64,000 bases of DNA from Stercorarius parasiticus (taxonomy: Eukaryota > Chordata > Aves > Charadriiformes > Stercorariidae), in contig VWZL01004332.1 of assembly GCA_013396915.1 (NCBI GenBank), positions 62,515-126,514 on the forward strand. Direction: 5' to 3'. Shown here piece by piece: positions 22,761 to 36,885 of this stretch. Numbering within the stretch: position 1 is the first letter of the stretch; every line of letters starts with the position of its first letter. Position numbers and translations under genes: made by a program. A model generated the notes under the pieces. That model saw only the letters and a program-made list of their open reading frames with translations. It made no database searches and was not told the DNA's origin.

Positions 22761-25700
22761 CAACCACCTTGTCAAAGGTACTGCACAGACAACCCTGGCA
22801 AATGTGGAATACAAAAAGCTCTAAGACCTTAGTATTCACAGTCTCTCTTCAGTGATCCCACCACTAAACAGTCAGTTATTTGGGAACAGTGAAAGAAATA
22901 ATTTTTTTTTTCTTTTTGTTTTTTAGACAGTGGAAAGCAACATGGCACAAACCAGGATAGGACAAAGAGCTGAAATGACATCTCCTGAGAAAACAGAATT
23001 ATTAATTACTGAAAGACTGAAACTGCCTAGCCAAAGGGGCAAGATTAACTCTTAACTGTTTAATGCATGGTTAACGTTTTAGAGCTTGAAGGCTTTCAAT
23101 GTACATGAGACAATAGTGCTAGCTAATTTTTTTCAAAGAACAGCTTTTGTGCTTTAAACAATTAAAAAAAAAAGAAAAAAAAAGAAAAAGGCTTTTAGTT
23201 CTTTAATTTCAGTACTTTTTCCAGATTTTTAATTTTTCCAATTTTTTTATGGTGGGTTTTCAGTTTACCACTTCTTTTTTAACGGAGGAATGGATGGGTG
23301 GACAGACAGGAAAAGGGGAATAAGGAATCCCAAAGCTCACTCTTAATCCTGACTGCACTTCACGGTTGAATAAATGATGAAACCTATTGAAACTTGCTCA
23401 ACTTTGTAAAATGGAGATGGAAATGCCTTGAGAAATCTCCATAGCTACTTCCTCCATTGTTCAGGCCTCTCTGCTTAGATTACTTGCTTTCTGAGTCACC
23501 TGAACACCAGGCTCACCAGCAGTAGGAATCCTGCTGGCCCAGCCCACACTGACCCAAAGGAAGAAGCACTGCGTGAGGTGCCCAGCCCTGGGCAGCTCTC
23601 CTGCCTGCTTTCTCTTTGAAACCTCAGTAAAGGGGACCCAGAGTACTCCAAAAAGGAGGAGAGCCTCTACGAGCAGTACCCCAGCCTCCTCTGAGGTTGA
23701 CAGGGTTCCTCACTAAAGCAATAACATCGCTTTCTGTTGGATCCGCACCTATGAAGCTGTCAACGAGAGGTGGGATTTACCCTCTTAGTTGCCTTCCAGC
23801 TTGTGTGCAAACCCTTACCGTGCAGAGACAGAAATCTGGATGGCAGGGATTCATACCCTCGCTAGAGTGATCCCTTTTGGATCAGGCATTCTTACATTAC
23901 TTGTCATGTCACAGGTTTACCTTTTAAGTACTCTTTGAAAGTGTCATGTCCTATTTGACACTGATACATCCCCAAGTTGATGTGTATAAGATGAGCAGAT
24001 ATCGAGAGCAGTATTTTTTACCATATGCATAAAAATTCCCAGCACTGGCAAAAAGAGCAAAGACAACACATGTATTAATGCACTGAATAGACCATGAAAG
24101 CTTTTTTCCACAAATTGGAAACACTTGCTAGAGAATCAGCAGTTTCATGGTAAGTAAACAACCAGTAGTTTCACAGGGATCAAATGATTACGGTATCTCT
24201 CCAGCAGCACTAAAACTGAAGGCTTATAGTGCACCCAGGGCCACCAAGATCAAATCTTAATCAAACAGAATAAATATCCACTAAATAAAGGAACAGCTGA
24301 AAGATGAGAAATTTCTATGATAATTTTTATTAAATTGATGCTCTGTGAATATGTTTAATGTGATACCAAAAGAATCTCAGCCTAACTTAAAAACAGGCGA
24401 GGAAAATGTGAACGGTACTGTGGCACAGCTGTTGGTACGGGAGCCTTGGCTCTTCCCTTGGACTTTGCTGGGATTCCAGGTACTAACGCCGCCCTCGATT
24501 TGCACAGAAACAACTTCGTCTGTTAAGTTTTAAAATGGCAGAAGCATACATAATTCATAATTAAATATATTTCTGTTTCCAAATGGCACCATAACAAAGG
24601 AAATGTCTTTATTTAGGCCTTTTCAAAAAATTCGTTTTATTTTAAATGGAAGCACAATTTTTTTTTTTCGTGTTTACTTCTAATGAGGCAGTAGTGGCAA
24701 TTGGCCTGATTTATAGGAATCTATAGGCACATCTTTTATAAATTCTTGCAAAAGCAGTGAGTTAAAAGAATTAAGAGTGGGGGAGGCTTTACCTGCATCA
24801 CTTGTGGCAGTGATCTGAAGGGAGGTGACAAATAGGCATATAATGAGACACATGGCTTTGTACCTGACAATCTCACACATAAAAAGAGTGTCAAGTGTAT
24901 TTGACAGAATGAAATGAAACTAAAATGTTAGCATTAATTGCTACTCAGTGCTGTATTACCAGCCCCACAATCCAAATCAATTATGAAGATTTGTACCAGT
25001 TGTGAGACAAAAAAGATTTTGGAAGCCTGTCAGCTCTAGGGTGTCATTACCTAATGCTGATATGACTGCTCTGGGCTCTGCTCAGAACAGGGAGAGTCAC
25101 AACCACCCACTTTCAGGACTGCAACCAAAATGGCACAACTGAAGTGTTTTAAAGGAAAGTTGACAGGCGTACGGTTAAACATCACGGGTTTGAACAAAAA
25201 GATGTACTCCCCACATGGAAACCTCAGATTGCTTACAGGAGTAAGCCCCCATCCCTGCCCCACCTAAATTAAATGAGAATTTCTTCTGTGTGCTGCTTCA
25301 GCAGCCATCACATTTATTTGATCATCAAAATTAAAACATTGATATACTGAAAAATTATATACTTATTTTTTCTTAATATTAGCTATAATTTGGTACCTTA
25401 AAGAAACAGTTGTGTGAGAATTTATTCAAGTTTGCTGCCTTGATGAATTAGTCAAGGGGGTAACTCATCAGTGGTGACAGTAGAGACTGATAAAACTTTA
25501 TAGCACATTTGTGTTAGGTGAACTTCAAGCTGCCTTTGCCCATGAGAAAAAAAATCCATTTTAGGAGGCATGACATGGGACTTTTGTTACTTCATTCCAG
25601 CAGTGAGATCAAATAGATGGTGATATAGGTAACAAGAGTAAAATTTATATTAAGAACAGTAGATGTGGCTCTTTCCATGGGTCATCCCACGGTGCCTGCA

Positions 25701-28700
25701 GAAAGATACATAGGACTATACTCAAAGCACTGCTTTTACTCAAAACAAAAAGCTTCCTCCATTTCGAGGGAATAAATTGTTCCAACTTTCCAAATGTAAA
25801 GTGCACAAGACTGTCTCGGAAGTGTTGACTCCACCATCCCTGGTGGGCAGCATCTATTCTCTGTGCACAGTGCACTGAACTCCTCTGCATACCTATTGTC
25901 ATGTTTCTTTTGAGAGAAGTCTTTCTTGTATATTGAGGAGAAAATACTAAGTAGAGCAAAATATTTTCTGCAAAGCAAATCTGCAGGATAGAAGAAAGAT
26001 AAGAGCAGAGTTACCCAGAGGCCCAGCTACTTCCTACTCTCAGAGTTTCCTTTCCAACCCAGCTGAGCTGTGATGAAGCAGCAGCATGGACAGTCGTTAC
26101 TGCTGTGTTGGTTATTGGCCTGGTGCACCAAACATCATCCAGTTGGAAACTGCAGCTTACTGCACAGCGTTAAACACAAATAACTAGTTAAATCACATAG
26201 TCTCTGTGACCTACTAAGAATAATACACCTACATCCACAGGAGAAGGGAAAGGAGAAGAACCTGTCATTGAAGCATGAATTCCTGAGTTCCCAGTTTTTT
26301 TTTTTTTTAATGCATATCAAAGTATCTGAGCCTAGATAGGTCCTATCTTGTGAAACACATTTAAACTATCCCTTATCTGTCCCTGATCTAGACTCTACAT
26401 AAAAAAGAAAAAACAAGTGCCAAAGGAGCAAAGTCTACCATAGGGTGAAAATATCCACTAGAGAGGGATTATAATTTCAGAAATAAGTAGTTTAAGAAAA
26501 AGAATGTTTAGCTTTTCTTCCAAGTCATCGAAGCATATATAATTCTTTAAGGGAAAAATGAGAACTACTTTGTGTTATTCTGGACTTAGAGTTTACCCAG
26601 AGTTTACCAAATAAGGATGTTATTTGGATGGTGCTGGAAATGAAAGCATTAATGTCAAAGCTGAATGAAGCACTTTTTTTACCATGTTTGATTCTTGCTA
26701 TAGGAAACAAGCTCTTGATTTGCAGCTTGGGACTGGCTCATCAGCACTCGTCCCACCCATCAATTATCAGCTTGCAATATTTTACAGACGTTGACACTAT
26801 ATTCTGGAAGACAGCAACGGTTCAGGAAAGATCACTGGACGAAGGAACAGTGTCCTTCATATTCCTTAGCACAGAAGTCCACTGTCCGCTTCATCTCCCT
26901 TCACCAGTGCATGTAACTGAGGTCAACAAGATTTAGTATTTCAGAGTAGTTTAGTCAGCCAAAGAGATGTTAGAAAAGTTAGAGAGAAAATGAAATCAAG
27001 AGCCATATAACTTATGCTTGGACCATGTTCAGTGGAAAAAAGGACATGAGCCCATCACATGGTAAAGCTAGGTTAATGTTTATGCATTTTCAGTGGTTTT
27101 CCCTCCATATGTAGGCAGTATAAAGATTAGTCACATAAGGCTTGATTTTTGCCCCTCAAAGCCTGTAAACAGACTAGCAGTACAAAATATTGATTGTTAA
27201 GCTCTTGTGATGACTGGGCTCTGAGCCTACTACAAACCTTGAGCCCTGCTGAAAGTTGTTTTTTATTGAGCTACATCAAAACCTGTTTTAGCAAAGTTTT
27301 CTGGTTCTCCTGACTCCTTTTCTTCTGAACTTCAAATTCACCATTAGGAAAACACAGTCAGTTTAAATAGGATACATATAAATAATAATAAAACTGATAA
27401 TAAAAAAGGGATATGAAAAAAAAAGTAATTACCTGTTCAATAGCATAAAAATAAGACATAAATGTGTAAAAGGGGAAGGCTTACATTTATGTCTTCCACA
27501 CTGTACGCTACAAAGTGTAATAGAGACCAAGTCTGAAACCCTGACCTTATTAGTTCTAGTGCTCAAGGATGCAAAACTATGTCCCAACTTAAAAGACTTC
27601 AAAATTTACTGAATCTTCATAACGCCTGTTTACACTTACATTTCAGAACACTACTACTAAAACGATCAATGCTAACTGGCACTGCTTACCTTTGAAATTT
27701 GCCTTGTGATCAAGACATTAACATGCTTTGCACATATTTCCATGCTAAACAGCACAACACAGCTGTTTTACAGTAAAATTACCTATCTACTCCCTGCTCC
27801 TCCAATCCTCCATCCCCAAGTTATAATGACCTTTCTGCAATCAATATAAGAAGTTAGCAGTGTTCCTGAGAAAGATCTGTTACTATGTAATTTTTTTGAT
27901 TATTTCTTATCTTGTGTATTTTCAGAGAATAATATCAGGTGCTTAAAAGAAGACTCTAGGAGAAAGGGTAAAACCATGTTTCCCACTACCTTTCCTGTGG
28001 TCGTGGGGTATTCTGCTAATCAAAACCACATTCATTCAGAAGTAATATCTTGTTACAGACTTCCTAAAAAACCCTTGTCATACAGGGTTAATTCTTCAGC
28101 TAATAAGCAACTATTCTGGCTTACTCAGTAATTCCTGAAGTCCTTGTGGCTCTTTTTTTGATTACATCTTTGAGTTAAAAGCAAAGCAAAGCAAACAAAG
28201 CAAGTACACAGCTGTTTACCAGAAGTAGAGCCACTCAAATTTGGTTACTTCTGCCTGCACTACAAGAGCAGACTCTGAGGCAGGCTGCATGCTGCAAGCT
28301 GCTTGGAAAGTTATGGCCTCTCAAGGCTGAACAGTGCATTTTTAAAGAATAAGATTCAAAAATGCACCCAGTCGTGAGGAACTGAGCATCATAACACTGT
28401 GTAAAACAACAGGCTCTCAGAAGGATGAATAAGAATCTTTGCCCTGGCCTTTATTTAGTCACAAAGGCTTAGTAAAATGTTGCCAGGAGAGCAACTGCAG
28501 GCATCTTTACCATTATAGCGTTTGAGCCTGGTACATCCAAGAATTCTGATTCTCCCTCAATCTCTGCTTGAAAACTGGTGTTAGTATCAATACTGCTTTC
28601 ACATTTACCTGCTTTCACATACAGGATTACCAAATCCTTTACTGCAAATTTTGGGTTTGTAATTGGAGATCGTGACTCATTGTTGATTCACAGGATCACA

Positions 28701-30720
28701 GTCCACTACCAAGAGTTTTCTGTTGCACTTCTGGGCATCATTCACGCACAGCAGGTGATAAAACTTGGCACAAGCCTATTCCAGGGAGACACCAGCCGCT
28801 CTGAGTAAATCCCTGCACTGGGATCCCAGTGCTCCTATACCCGGACAAACCCGGCCAGGGCTGGGACATGGCTCTTGGCAGGTACATGCCAAGGGGTGGC
28901 CACAGCAGCGCCCACTGCTCTCCCCTGGAGCACTGCTCTGCCTTGTCGCTGCCTCAGATCATCAGCGAGCACTTTATTCCTTCAAGTACCCGTCTGCTTA
29001 AGACATATTCCCTCTGAATTTCTTGTCTTGTTTGAAAAGATTACTCAAAATCAATGTGGAAGACAGGGTAGGAAAACAAGTGTAGCCAAGTAATTTCTTA
29101 AGCACGGTTATCTTTACACTGAAGAGAACACTAGGGAGTTACTAATCTTTACAAAACAAAAAGGATCCCTGAGACATGCTGCTTCTCTCTGCAGCCCTTC
29201 AGCTGATATATGAACCCAAAGCCTGGTCAACACTTAAATCCAGACAGACTCCCTCTTGAATTCTCTGCTCTGGCTGGCTGTTTTTCTGGCAAGTTGCACT
29301 GGGTCTGTATTCAGCCCAGACAGCATCTCGCCTTAAATGTATTTTTTAGTCCTGTTTTGCCACATATTCAGCCTGCATAATTTGAATCCTGAGCCTGCAG
29401 AAGCAACCCAATAGAATAATTACTGAGTGTTTCATAAACGATGCATCGGGCCAGGCTGTCTCTGCAAAATCAATGTCTAGCATCAGCTCCCAGTCTCTGC
29501 CCCTCCTTCCCCCAGCCTCCAAATCTAGCTAGTTTTTCAATAAAAAGATGCCCAAATGGCTTTTCACAGACAACCAAACAGGGGATTAAAAATTCACAAA
29601 CCAAACCTGGGATTCAGTTTGATACAATAAAACCTGACTAGGATGTACGAGCTTTGCCTAGCGTACTCGCTGACTGCTTCCGGTCATTAAAAGCACTGGT
29701 TCCCAGGAGCATTAGTGCCTTTCCTAATCTGCCATATTTCAGTGCAGCTCATGAAATTCTCCCTTCCAAAGCTGTCTGCTCTCATTTCAGCTGGATACAG
29801 TATTTATTTACTTTAGGAAGCAAAATTCCTGCTCAAATTGACTGTTGCAGTGTATGTCAACAGCATCTCCATTTGATTGCAGGGGGAAGAAATACATATG
29901 AAGAAATTCCACTTGCTTCAGAAAGAGAGAGTCATTAAACTCTTTAGTAAGAGAAATACTGAAATAAATAATTTTCATTAAAATGACCATTGCAAAGAGT
30001 TTGATCACAATACAGGCAAAATCAATAAAAGCTTACCTTTAGGTCAACTGGTAACAAAATGTATTGCAAAGATTTTAGTGATGACACCTAGAATGGTCTG
30101 AAGAATGGATAATGTTGATGTACAATTTATTCAGCAATCTTTTCCTATCAATTTTGAAGTAATAGTTTTGTGAATAAACATGACTTTACTGTTTCAGACA
30201 GTATTTCGTCATGGATTAGAGTACATGGCCTATTATCTGAGCATGCAACAACACAGCCACCGTCTCAAAGATCCTGCAAATAAACTTTTTTTTTTTTCTT
30301 CTCAAATGAATCTACTGATTTCTCATCAGTTCTGTTCTCAGTATTCAACCTGTTCTTGGGGCTAATTCAGTTCTGCAATTCCCATAAATAAGACTAAAAA
30401 AGGTGAAATTCAAAACCGCTGCTATATCTCTACTGCTGGTTTTAAAATTTTTCCGTGTTTTGGGACAGTGATGGTTAGAACAAGCACAGAATGCAGCATT
30501 ATTTTAACTCACCCCACTAATTATATGAAGAAATAAGAAATTGCATTGTCTTGCAATATTGCAAAAAATGTAGTGTCTAGAGTAAATTGTTGTAATAAAA
30601 AAAAAAAGTTACTAGATTATCATCATAAAAAAAGAAGTTTAAAATCCACTAGAAAATGCAAGTAATTTAAAGACCCTTTTGAAAAACAAGAGCTACTCTG
30701 GGCAGATCAGCATTGCATTT
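22761..30720. other. Noncoding stretch, nothing firmly assigned
   Basis: AT-rich DNA with A- or T-runs (for example 23163-23190, 26296-26311), a small (GCAAA)n run at about 28181-28203 and a GC-richer patch at about 28780-28960. Plausible minus-strand splice donors (AAG|GTAAGC on the reverse strand near 27689 and 30037) lack a convincing partner. No gene is recognised. Confidence 0.5.
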
Positions 30721-30726
30721 ATTATT

Positions 30727-30740
30727 GTAACCATGGAAAC
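30727..30740. promoter_or_regulatory. RFX X-box-like site
   Basis: GTAACCATGGAAAC matches the palindromic X-box pattern bound by RFX factors (GTNRCC, short spacer, RGYAAC), with one departure in the second half-site. It lies in repeat-free, conserved-element-like sequence (about 30700-30960). Binding is inferred from the motif only. Confidence 0.35.
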
Positions 30741-31026
30741 AATATAAATTCCCATCTGTTAAGGTATGCGTTTGCTGCCTGCAAATGGTGACTATACTAC
30801 ACTCAATAGGTGAATGAAATAGTTACAATTTCAATAAGTAGCCAGGATTTGTGATTTTGTTCTCTGTAAAGCACAGAAGAGAGCTCCTGGATATGATTTA
30901 AAGCTCTATGAAATGTTTGGAATGAAACCACAAACCCTGGGAAATTTGCCTGGTTCCAAAACTTTGTAACAAACCAGAAATTCAGACCCTGTATTTATGA
31001 AGGTTCATGCTAAGTTTTGAGAACCT
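30741..31026. other. Noncoding, conserved-element-like
   Basis: Repeat-free AT-rich sequence downstream of the X-box-like site; nothing else is assignable. Confidence 0.3.
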
Positions 31027-31058
31027 GGGGGAGAAGGGGGGGCGGGGGGGGGGAAGGG
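31027..31058 (+). other. G-quadruplex-forming G-run
   Basis: Four G-runs of 5, 7, 10 and 3 bases are separated by loops of 4, 1 and 2 bases, fitting the canonical intramolecular quadruplex pattern on the plus strand. It is immediately followed by an A12 run. Exact homopolymer lengths in such sequence are prone to sequencing error. Confidence 0.75.
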
Positions 31059-33239
31059 TGAAAAAAAAAAAAGTCAGCTTAAATAATTTCTGTGTGATCA
31101 CAAAGTATGTTCAGTCAATCTGGTCTGCTTGACTGAGCCCTGCTTCAAGGTTTGGGCTCATGCAATGTGTGACTAGAGCAGAAGCATCTGCTTGACTTGA
31201 ACTTTCCAGGTGCCCAGAGCCAGATCAGAGTCTGGGATTTGAACTCCACAGCTCAATCTCTCCGTAACGAGTTGAAATGAAACAGTTAAACTCAGCACTC
31301 CAGAATTGTATTCAGATTGTGGAATTCAGGCCTATTTCTGGTTCAAAATCGAAGTCAGAAATTCAGCTATGCACTTTTTATTGCTCTTCTGTGGGCACAC
31401 TTTGAAATATGAGGCACCTTCCAGACATTCAAAAAGGTGCGGACTTTGTCTATCTGACAAAGATAGACTGTGTTCATCTGACTCTTTTGTCCTAAGGGAG
31501 ACAGAAGCTAAAAGATAAGGAAGGTGACAGAACTAAAGAAAGAGGAAAAAAAAGAGGGGGGGAAAGAATGTTTATAAAAGTCACTAAAATCCATGTAAGC
31601 ATAAATGTTTCTTTGAAAGAGATTCCTGGCAACCTTTGGGATTTTGCAAATAAACTTCACATTATAATACAGGTGCAATATGGAAAAAGGGAGGCATTTA
31701 GAAAGAAGCCCAGAACTGTTGTGTAATAATCCCTCTCAATCTGCGTACATACTTATTTTTCTTAATATAGAATAGTGATACAGGATGGAGGTTTTTGCTG
31801 GGCAGGATTTTTTTTGAATGTTTGAAAAGGTTGCTATCAAAGTGATCAACAGTCTCAGCTTAGAAATACAGTGCTTGTTACTTCAGGGGGAAATCAATGC
31901 TGGCAGCAATGACTCTGGAACAGTCAGAAGGTGAAAATGTTGAGGATGTCTGAAGAACGTATTGACCAACAACTTCTTGCCCTTTCATAACATCACCAAT
32001 GATATTTAGTATTAAAAAACTACTTTAAATGTACTGTGAGATGTTATACACTCTCATCTTATTTTTGGCTAAGAAAAATATGTTGAATGTCAAAGAACAT
32101 GAAGTTGAAAAATAGTTGAAAAGTAACAATGCAAAAATTATACATTTGTTACATGCAAAGTCTCTGTCTTGGTGGTTTTCAATCAAATAGCCTAAGAGTT
32201 AAGTTTTAGGATGACAACAAATAGTCCCATGTAAAAATCACAAGTAAAGACTTGCAAACGGGAATCTGTTCTGCTTTTCACATCAACGAAGTTATCAATG
32301 GAGTTTGGAAGTGATAAATATTTTTGGTAAGAATTTCCAATACAGAAAGAAAGCAGATTGGTTTTCAGATACTTCATGGAGTCTGCAGAGCCAGAAGCTA
32401 TGGAAAAACCCATAATCCTTGGATTTTGGGATAGAGTGTGGGATCTGACAAGCCACTTGAATATTAGCATGCATTAAAAAGATCCTTTATATCTATTAAT
32501 TTAAGGGTTATTTGAGAAATCTTCCTGCTTGGTCTTACTGTGGTTTTAGTCCCTGCATATATACAGATCTTGAAATCTAAAAATAGTCGGAGGGGAAAAA
32601 CAAGAGTGTCACTGGAGTGCTGAAATGCACATCCAGATTTACAGTTAGAGGGAGGTGTAAATTTAGAGGGCCCTCTCTGATCAGGTCACTTTGAGAGTCA
32701 TCTGCGTCATAACAATCCAGAAAGTACACAAGATCCTGCTGGCTTTGGTCACACATATGCTATTAGATTAGAAAACATTTGCCTTAAATAATTGTCAAAC
32801 TTTTCATGGAACGTCTTTGCAAAATTTGTTGAGCATCTATTTGTACAATCTCTGTGAATGCAAATGGGTATTTACATGTGTTAATGTGCAGTTTAATGTA
32901 GAAAGATGCATTTGGGGAGCAGCAACAGATTTTGTGGGCATATTTAAGAATGTTAATTTGAAAATGTGTGCTATAAACTTTGATAATTTCCAAACAGACC
33001 CCAGAGAACTCTTAAGTGGCAAACACAAAACACCTACTCAAAAAGGAAAGGAAAACAAAAAGCACATCAGCTCCATTATAGGCAAGCAAGCTGAGCAGAA
33101 CAGGAAAATTACTGGGGACAATTTTGCAAGACTGAATACAGGAATACTTTGAAAGCCATCACGTCCTTACCAATCACGATTGCTTTATTGTCTGTGGAAG
33201 GACATGCTTAACTAATATGGAGGGAGGTTTTCTCTCCAG
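31059..33239. other. Noncoding stretch, nothing firmly assigned
   Basis: AT-rich. An open frame at 32817-33152 (111 codons, plus) and an ATGCAAAT octamer at about 32859-32870 were noted, but there is no gene-level evidence. Confidence 0.5.
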
Positions 33240-33361
33240 TGATAACTGCTACAGTAAACTTGGAACAGATACCAGTTACTGTACATTTTGATTTTAAAGA
33301 AACATTGATATTTGGTTCCAGATCAGAAATTACTGCCTTTGGTGCTGGGACATTAGGCAAG
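33240..33361 (+). other. Candidate internal coding exon, plus strand (unrecognised)
   Basis: The acceptor-like GGTTTTCTCTCCAG ends at 33239 and the donor AAG|GTACAA starts at 33362. The 122 bases between are open in one frame (two bases plus 40 codons). The translation contains ATVNLEQIPVTVHFDFKE and is rich in alternating hydrophobic residues, as in beta-strand proteins. No family is recognised. The opposite strand is also open across the same interval, which lowers confidence. Confidence 0.18.
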
Positions 33362-36300
33362 GTACAAAACTGTCTGTTGGGTAGGGAGCTGTATTTAGCA
33401 GCATCTTTCTTGACAGAAATGTGAAGAGAGACTAATGCAGGATTTAAGAAAGGCTCCCCTCTCTTTGGAATAAATACTGACAGTTGAGACAAAGAACGAC
33501 ACTATGAGCTATGAACTAGGAGCTAATGACAATTTTAATGTTACAAACAAAACAAACAGTGCCCCAGAATATTCTCCCCATGGTGCTAGTTGTACCAGGT
33601 GGGGAAACATAGGACTCTAAATATTTTATGCACTCCTTTCATTAAAAAATACTCATGCATTTTAAAAGATGGACAAGCACAACCCTTACTCAGATGTAGT
33701 GACTGAAACAGGCAGTCGAAGTAAATAACATAGGTGGAACTGAAATACATAGAGGCTCTTCTGACTAGCCCTATCTATTAGAACCAATATACTACAGACT
33801 GGAGACCAGATCCAGGTTTGTTTGTCACATCAGCCATGTAGACTTGGTAGCACTTTCAAACTGAATCCAAGACCTCCACATCCTTTCTGCATCCACTATC
33901 TCTTTAGAAATCTTTAAGTATACAAATGTTAGATATGAGTAATGCAATCTTTCTTCAAAGTAACTGCAGAGAGAAAGTCACTTTACTTCTCTGAGTCTGT
34001 GAATTATAAGGCTTTAGCTTGACTGCTCTCATCACGTCTTCTAATATTTTTTTTTTTAATTTTATAAAAGACAGCAGTTGTATCTTGAATATTTGTCACT
34101 AGTAGAAGAAATTATTTTTTAAAAAGTTATGGCTAAAAATAATGCCTGCCTTAAACCCACAATCTATTTATAAATCACTAATACAAAATACCTCTCTTAG
34201 ACTATTAGCTGTTTTATAACTTGCAGGAGTTCTCCCAGGGGTTCTTGCTCTCAGAGTAGCTTTTTCTGTGCATAGCTAGACTATTCTCTTAGTAAGCTGT
34301 TACCTCATTTTTGCCCCGTCAGATGTTACAGGCCGTTCTCTGTTTTCAGGGGATTCTGAATAAATACAGTCCTTGAACTCAAAGATTTTTTTACTTAATT
34401 AACATTACCGTCTGTTAATTTGTCTTCTGCTTCTTTCTTTCAGAGAATTAGATTTGATTTTCTCTCTTCCAAAACCTGGAGAAGGAGCGAAAGGGCAAGG
34501 TCTTAGTGTAACACGAGGAGTTTGTTAGAGGTGAAACATGCTCTCTAATGCCTCTAGAAATCTCTTTTTTTTGCACTCTAATGCAAAAATCAGCTCCTCT
34601 CCCAAATACAAATCTCAGGCACAGGGCCTCTAAGCAGACTACAAGGAAAGAGAAATTATAATTTACTTGGGTTCTCTATGACCTGGGGTCGGGAGCACGG
34701 ACGGAGCCTCTGCTGACTGATGGCATTTCTCTGCTGGGTTTGGCTCTGCGATAAGCGTGATGGGTAGGTAGTCACCTCTCCTTTCAGCCTTCCTAGTGAT
34801 CTATTGCGTGTTCTTTTTACCTCATCAATTGGCGGAGAAAGTAGAGGTTTCGGATGATCCTGACCTAGGGTGTGTGCGCAACATGTATTCAGCTTGCACA
34901 ATAATAAAGAGAAGCGCAGGGTAACATATCTTCACAGCACAATAAAGCACTGTAAAAAAACCCAAACACTAGATTACTCTCGAAATCAATAGCTAAACTG
35001 CTTCTGATTTGACAGCTAGTATAGCTTCTGCTTGGAGTCTTTGTATTGCTCACCATTGCAAGATGCGTATGCATCGTCCAAATAGGTTTATGTCTGTGAA
35101 ATGCTTACAAAAACATCTGTTATTGGTCATGATTGCTGAAGGAGCTTTTACTAAAAGTAGAGCTAGCAGTTACTGAGGCCCCCAAGACCTGTGGAAATAG
35201 TCTGTACTCTGACAAGATGCTGAAGCTGTGAGACAGGGCTACGGTCTTCCAAAAGACAACTACAGACATCCAAGCAGCCACTCCAATGTGTGCATGAAAC
35301 TGCATAAACCCACATACCTGCCATGTCTTCCTCCCCCTGCCCCTTGTTCATAGCAAAATGTCAAACTGTCTCTAAGCCAAATGTTTATTTGGACCCTGAG
35401 GGGCAGAATCAATAGGATCCATTTATCAGCTGAAGAACTTTGGCTCTTGGCTGTTCTAGTTAATGTAGGGTAGCTCTTAGCAACACTGAGTAGCTTTATT
35501 TAACATGGTGGTAATACAAATTGGAGGTTACAGGGAAAGGTGTCAGAGAGGTATTTCTGGATAAACACAAATGTATTGACAGCCAATGTATTCCTTTGAA
35601 TTGCTAGAGAAGAAATAGGACAAGTTTGGGCAAAGCTGAGACCGAGCCAGCTGTATTAATGTTTTTTAAAAGCCCAGTAAGAATAAATTACTTTGATGAG
35701 CTCTCTTAGCTGTATTTGTGTGGCATGGTGCTCAAAAGCAAAATGCAGGAAGAATGGGAGGAACTGATGCGATACTCCCATCCTAAGAGGAAGGAGTCTG
35801 TCAAGGGTGCTTTGTAGCTGCTCCTGAACCCTACCAAGTTCCTAGATGAGGAACAATAGGCAGGAAAAATGGGAATCCACTGCTGGTTTTACTTATCCCA
35901 TCTGGTGTACGACAGTGGGTCATTACTACAGGGTAAAGCCAGAATTCAGGATTTGCTTTGGGTCCCACAGCTAGGAAAAAGTGCCAGATTTCTCATTGTA
36001 AAGAGAAAGTTATAGGGCTTAAAAAGCCAGCTGGATCTTTGCAGAGACACAATTAACTATGAAGGCCAGAAAAGATGAGAAATATAGCTTCTGGAAAGAG
36101 GGGAAACTCCAAAATATAAATGACAAAAGCAGACCTCCCACATGCAGTCCAGTAGGCCCAAATCAAGAGATTTACTTGCCACAAACTCATGCTTAAACAC
36201 TGATGTCACCAGTGGATAACCATTAGCAGTTTCATTAAAGTCTGACACCAATTCACCTTGAAAATTCATATATATAGACAAGAGTCGCCATAGGAAGGAA

Positions 36301-36780
36301 ACTGGAGAGATCTAATACCAGGCAGCAAACCAAACTTTTGTTATGATCACAAAACCAGAAAACAGTTTCAAGTATCTTCTAACTAGCCTGTGAATGACCC
36401 CTCCTCCCCCAAATCCCCCACACCTCAAGCCCTGTCAAGAGTGATTCATTTCTGGTGGTGTGAAAAAGACGCATTTATAAAAATGTGCTTTATTTCAAAA
36501 TGAGAAAATTTACAGGTGATGCATAGGTGCATAAAATGATCAAGAAGAAAAAGCAATATTAACATGATTGGCCACAACCTTAATTAAGTGAAAAAACCCA
36601 AACAGCTGGTCAAGATACTTTGTAGACTTACATGTGAAAGGCTATGAACACACTAATCTTGGTCTGTTCAAGTTGTGAGATACTGATGATGCCAGACAGA
36701 GATGCTATTGAAGTTGACATCTGTATTGTATTTCAGTTCAGCAGTGTGGAGTCAAAGAAAAAGTACTTACAGATGTCTTC
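33362..36780. other. Noncoding stretch, nothing firmly assigned
   Basis: AT-rich unique-looking DNA. A pyrimidine-rich acceptor-like tract ends at 34443 and a donor-like GAG|GTGAAA occurs at 34531, but the best frame stops before the donor. No gene is recognised. Confidence 0.5.
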
Positions 36781-36885
36781 ATTTTTCACCTCCCCTCCCC
36801 CAATAAAACCCCAACAAACAACCCAACCAAAACCCAACACACACACACACACACACACACACACCACCCCCTCCCACCCCCCAAA
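36781..36885. repeat. C/A-rich low-complexity block with (AC)14 microsatellite
   Basis: A stretch made almost only of A and C contains an uninterrupted (AC)14 run at 36837-36864. It is flanked by CCAA/CCCAA-type units upstream and CCCCCTCCC-type C-runs downstream. The AC run can adopt Z-DNA and the C-runs could form an i-motif. It is likely length-polymorphic. Confidence 0.95.

Noticed and set aside
34444..34530. 87-bp interval between a pyrimidine-rich acceptor and GAG|GTGAAA
   Set aside because: The best frame stops at a TAG just before the donor and there is no other support.
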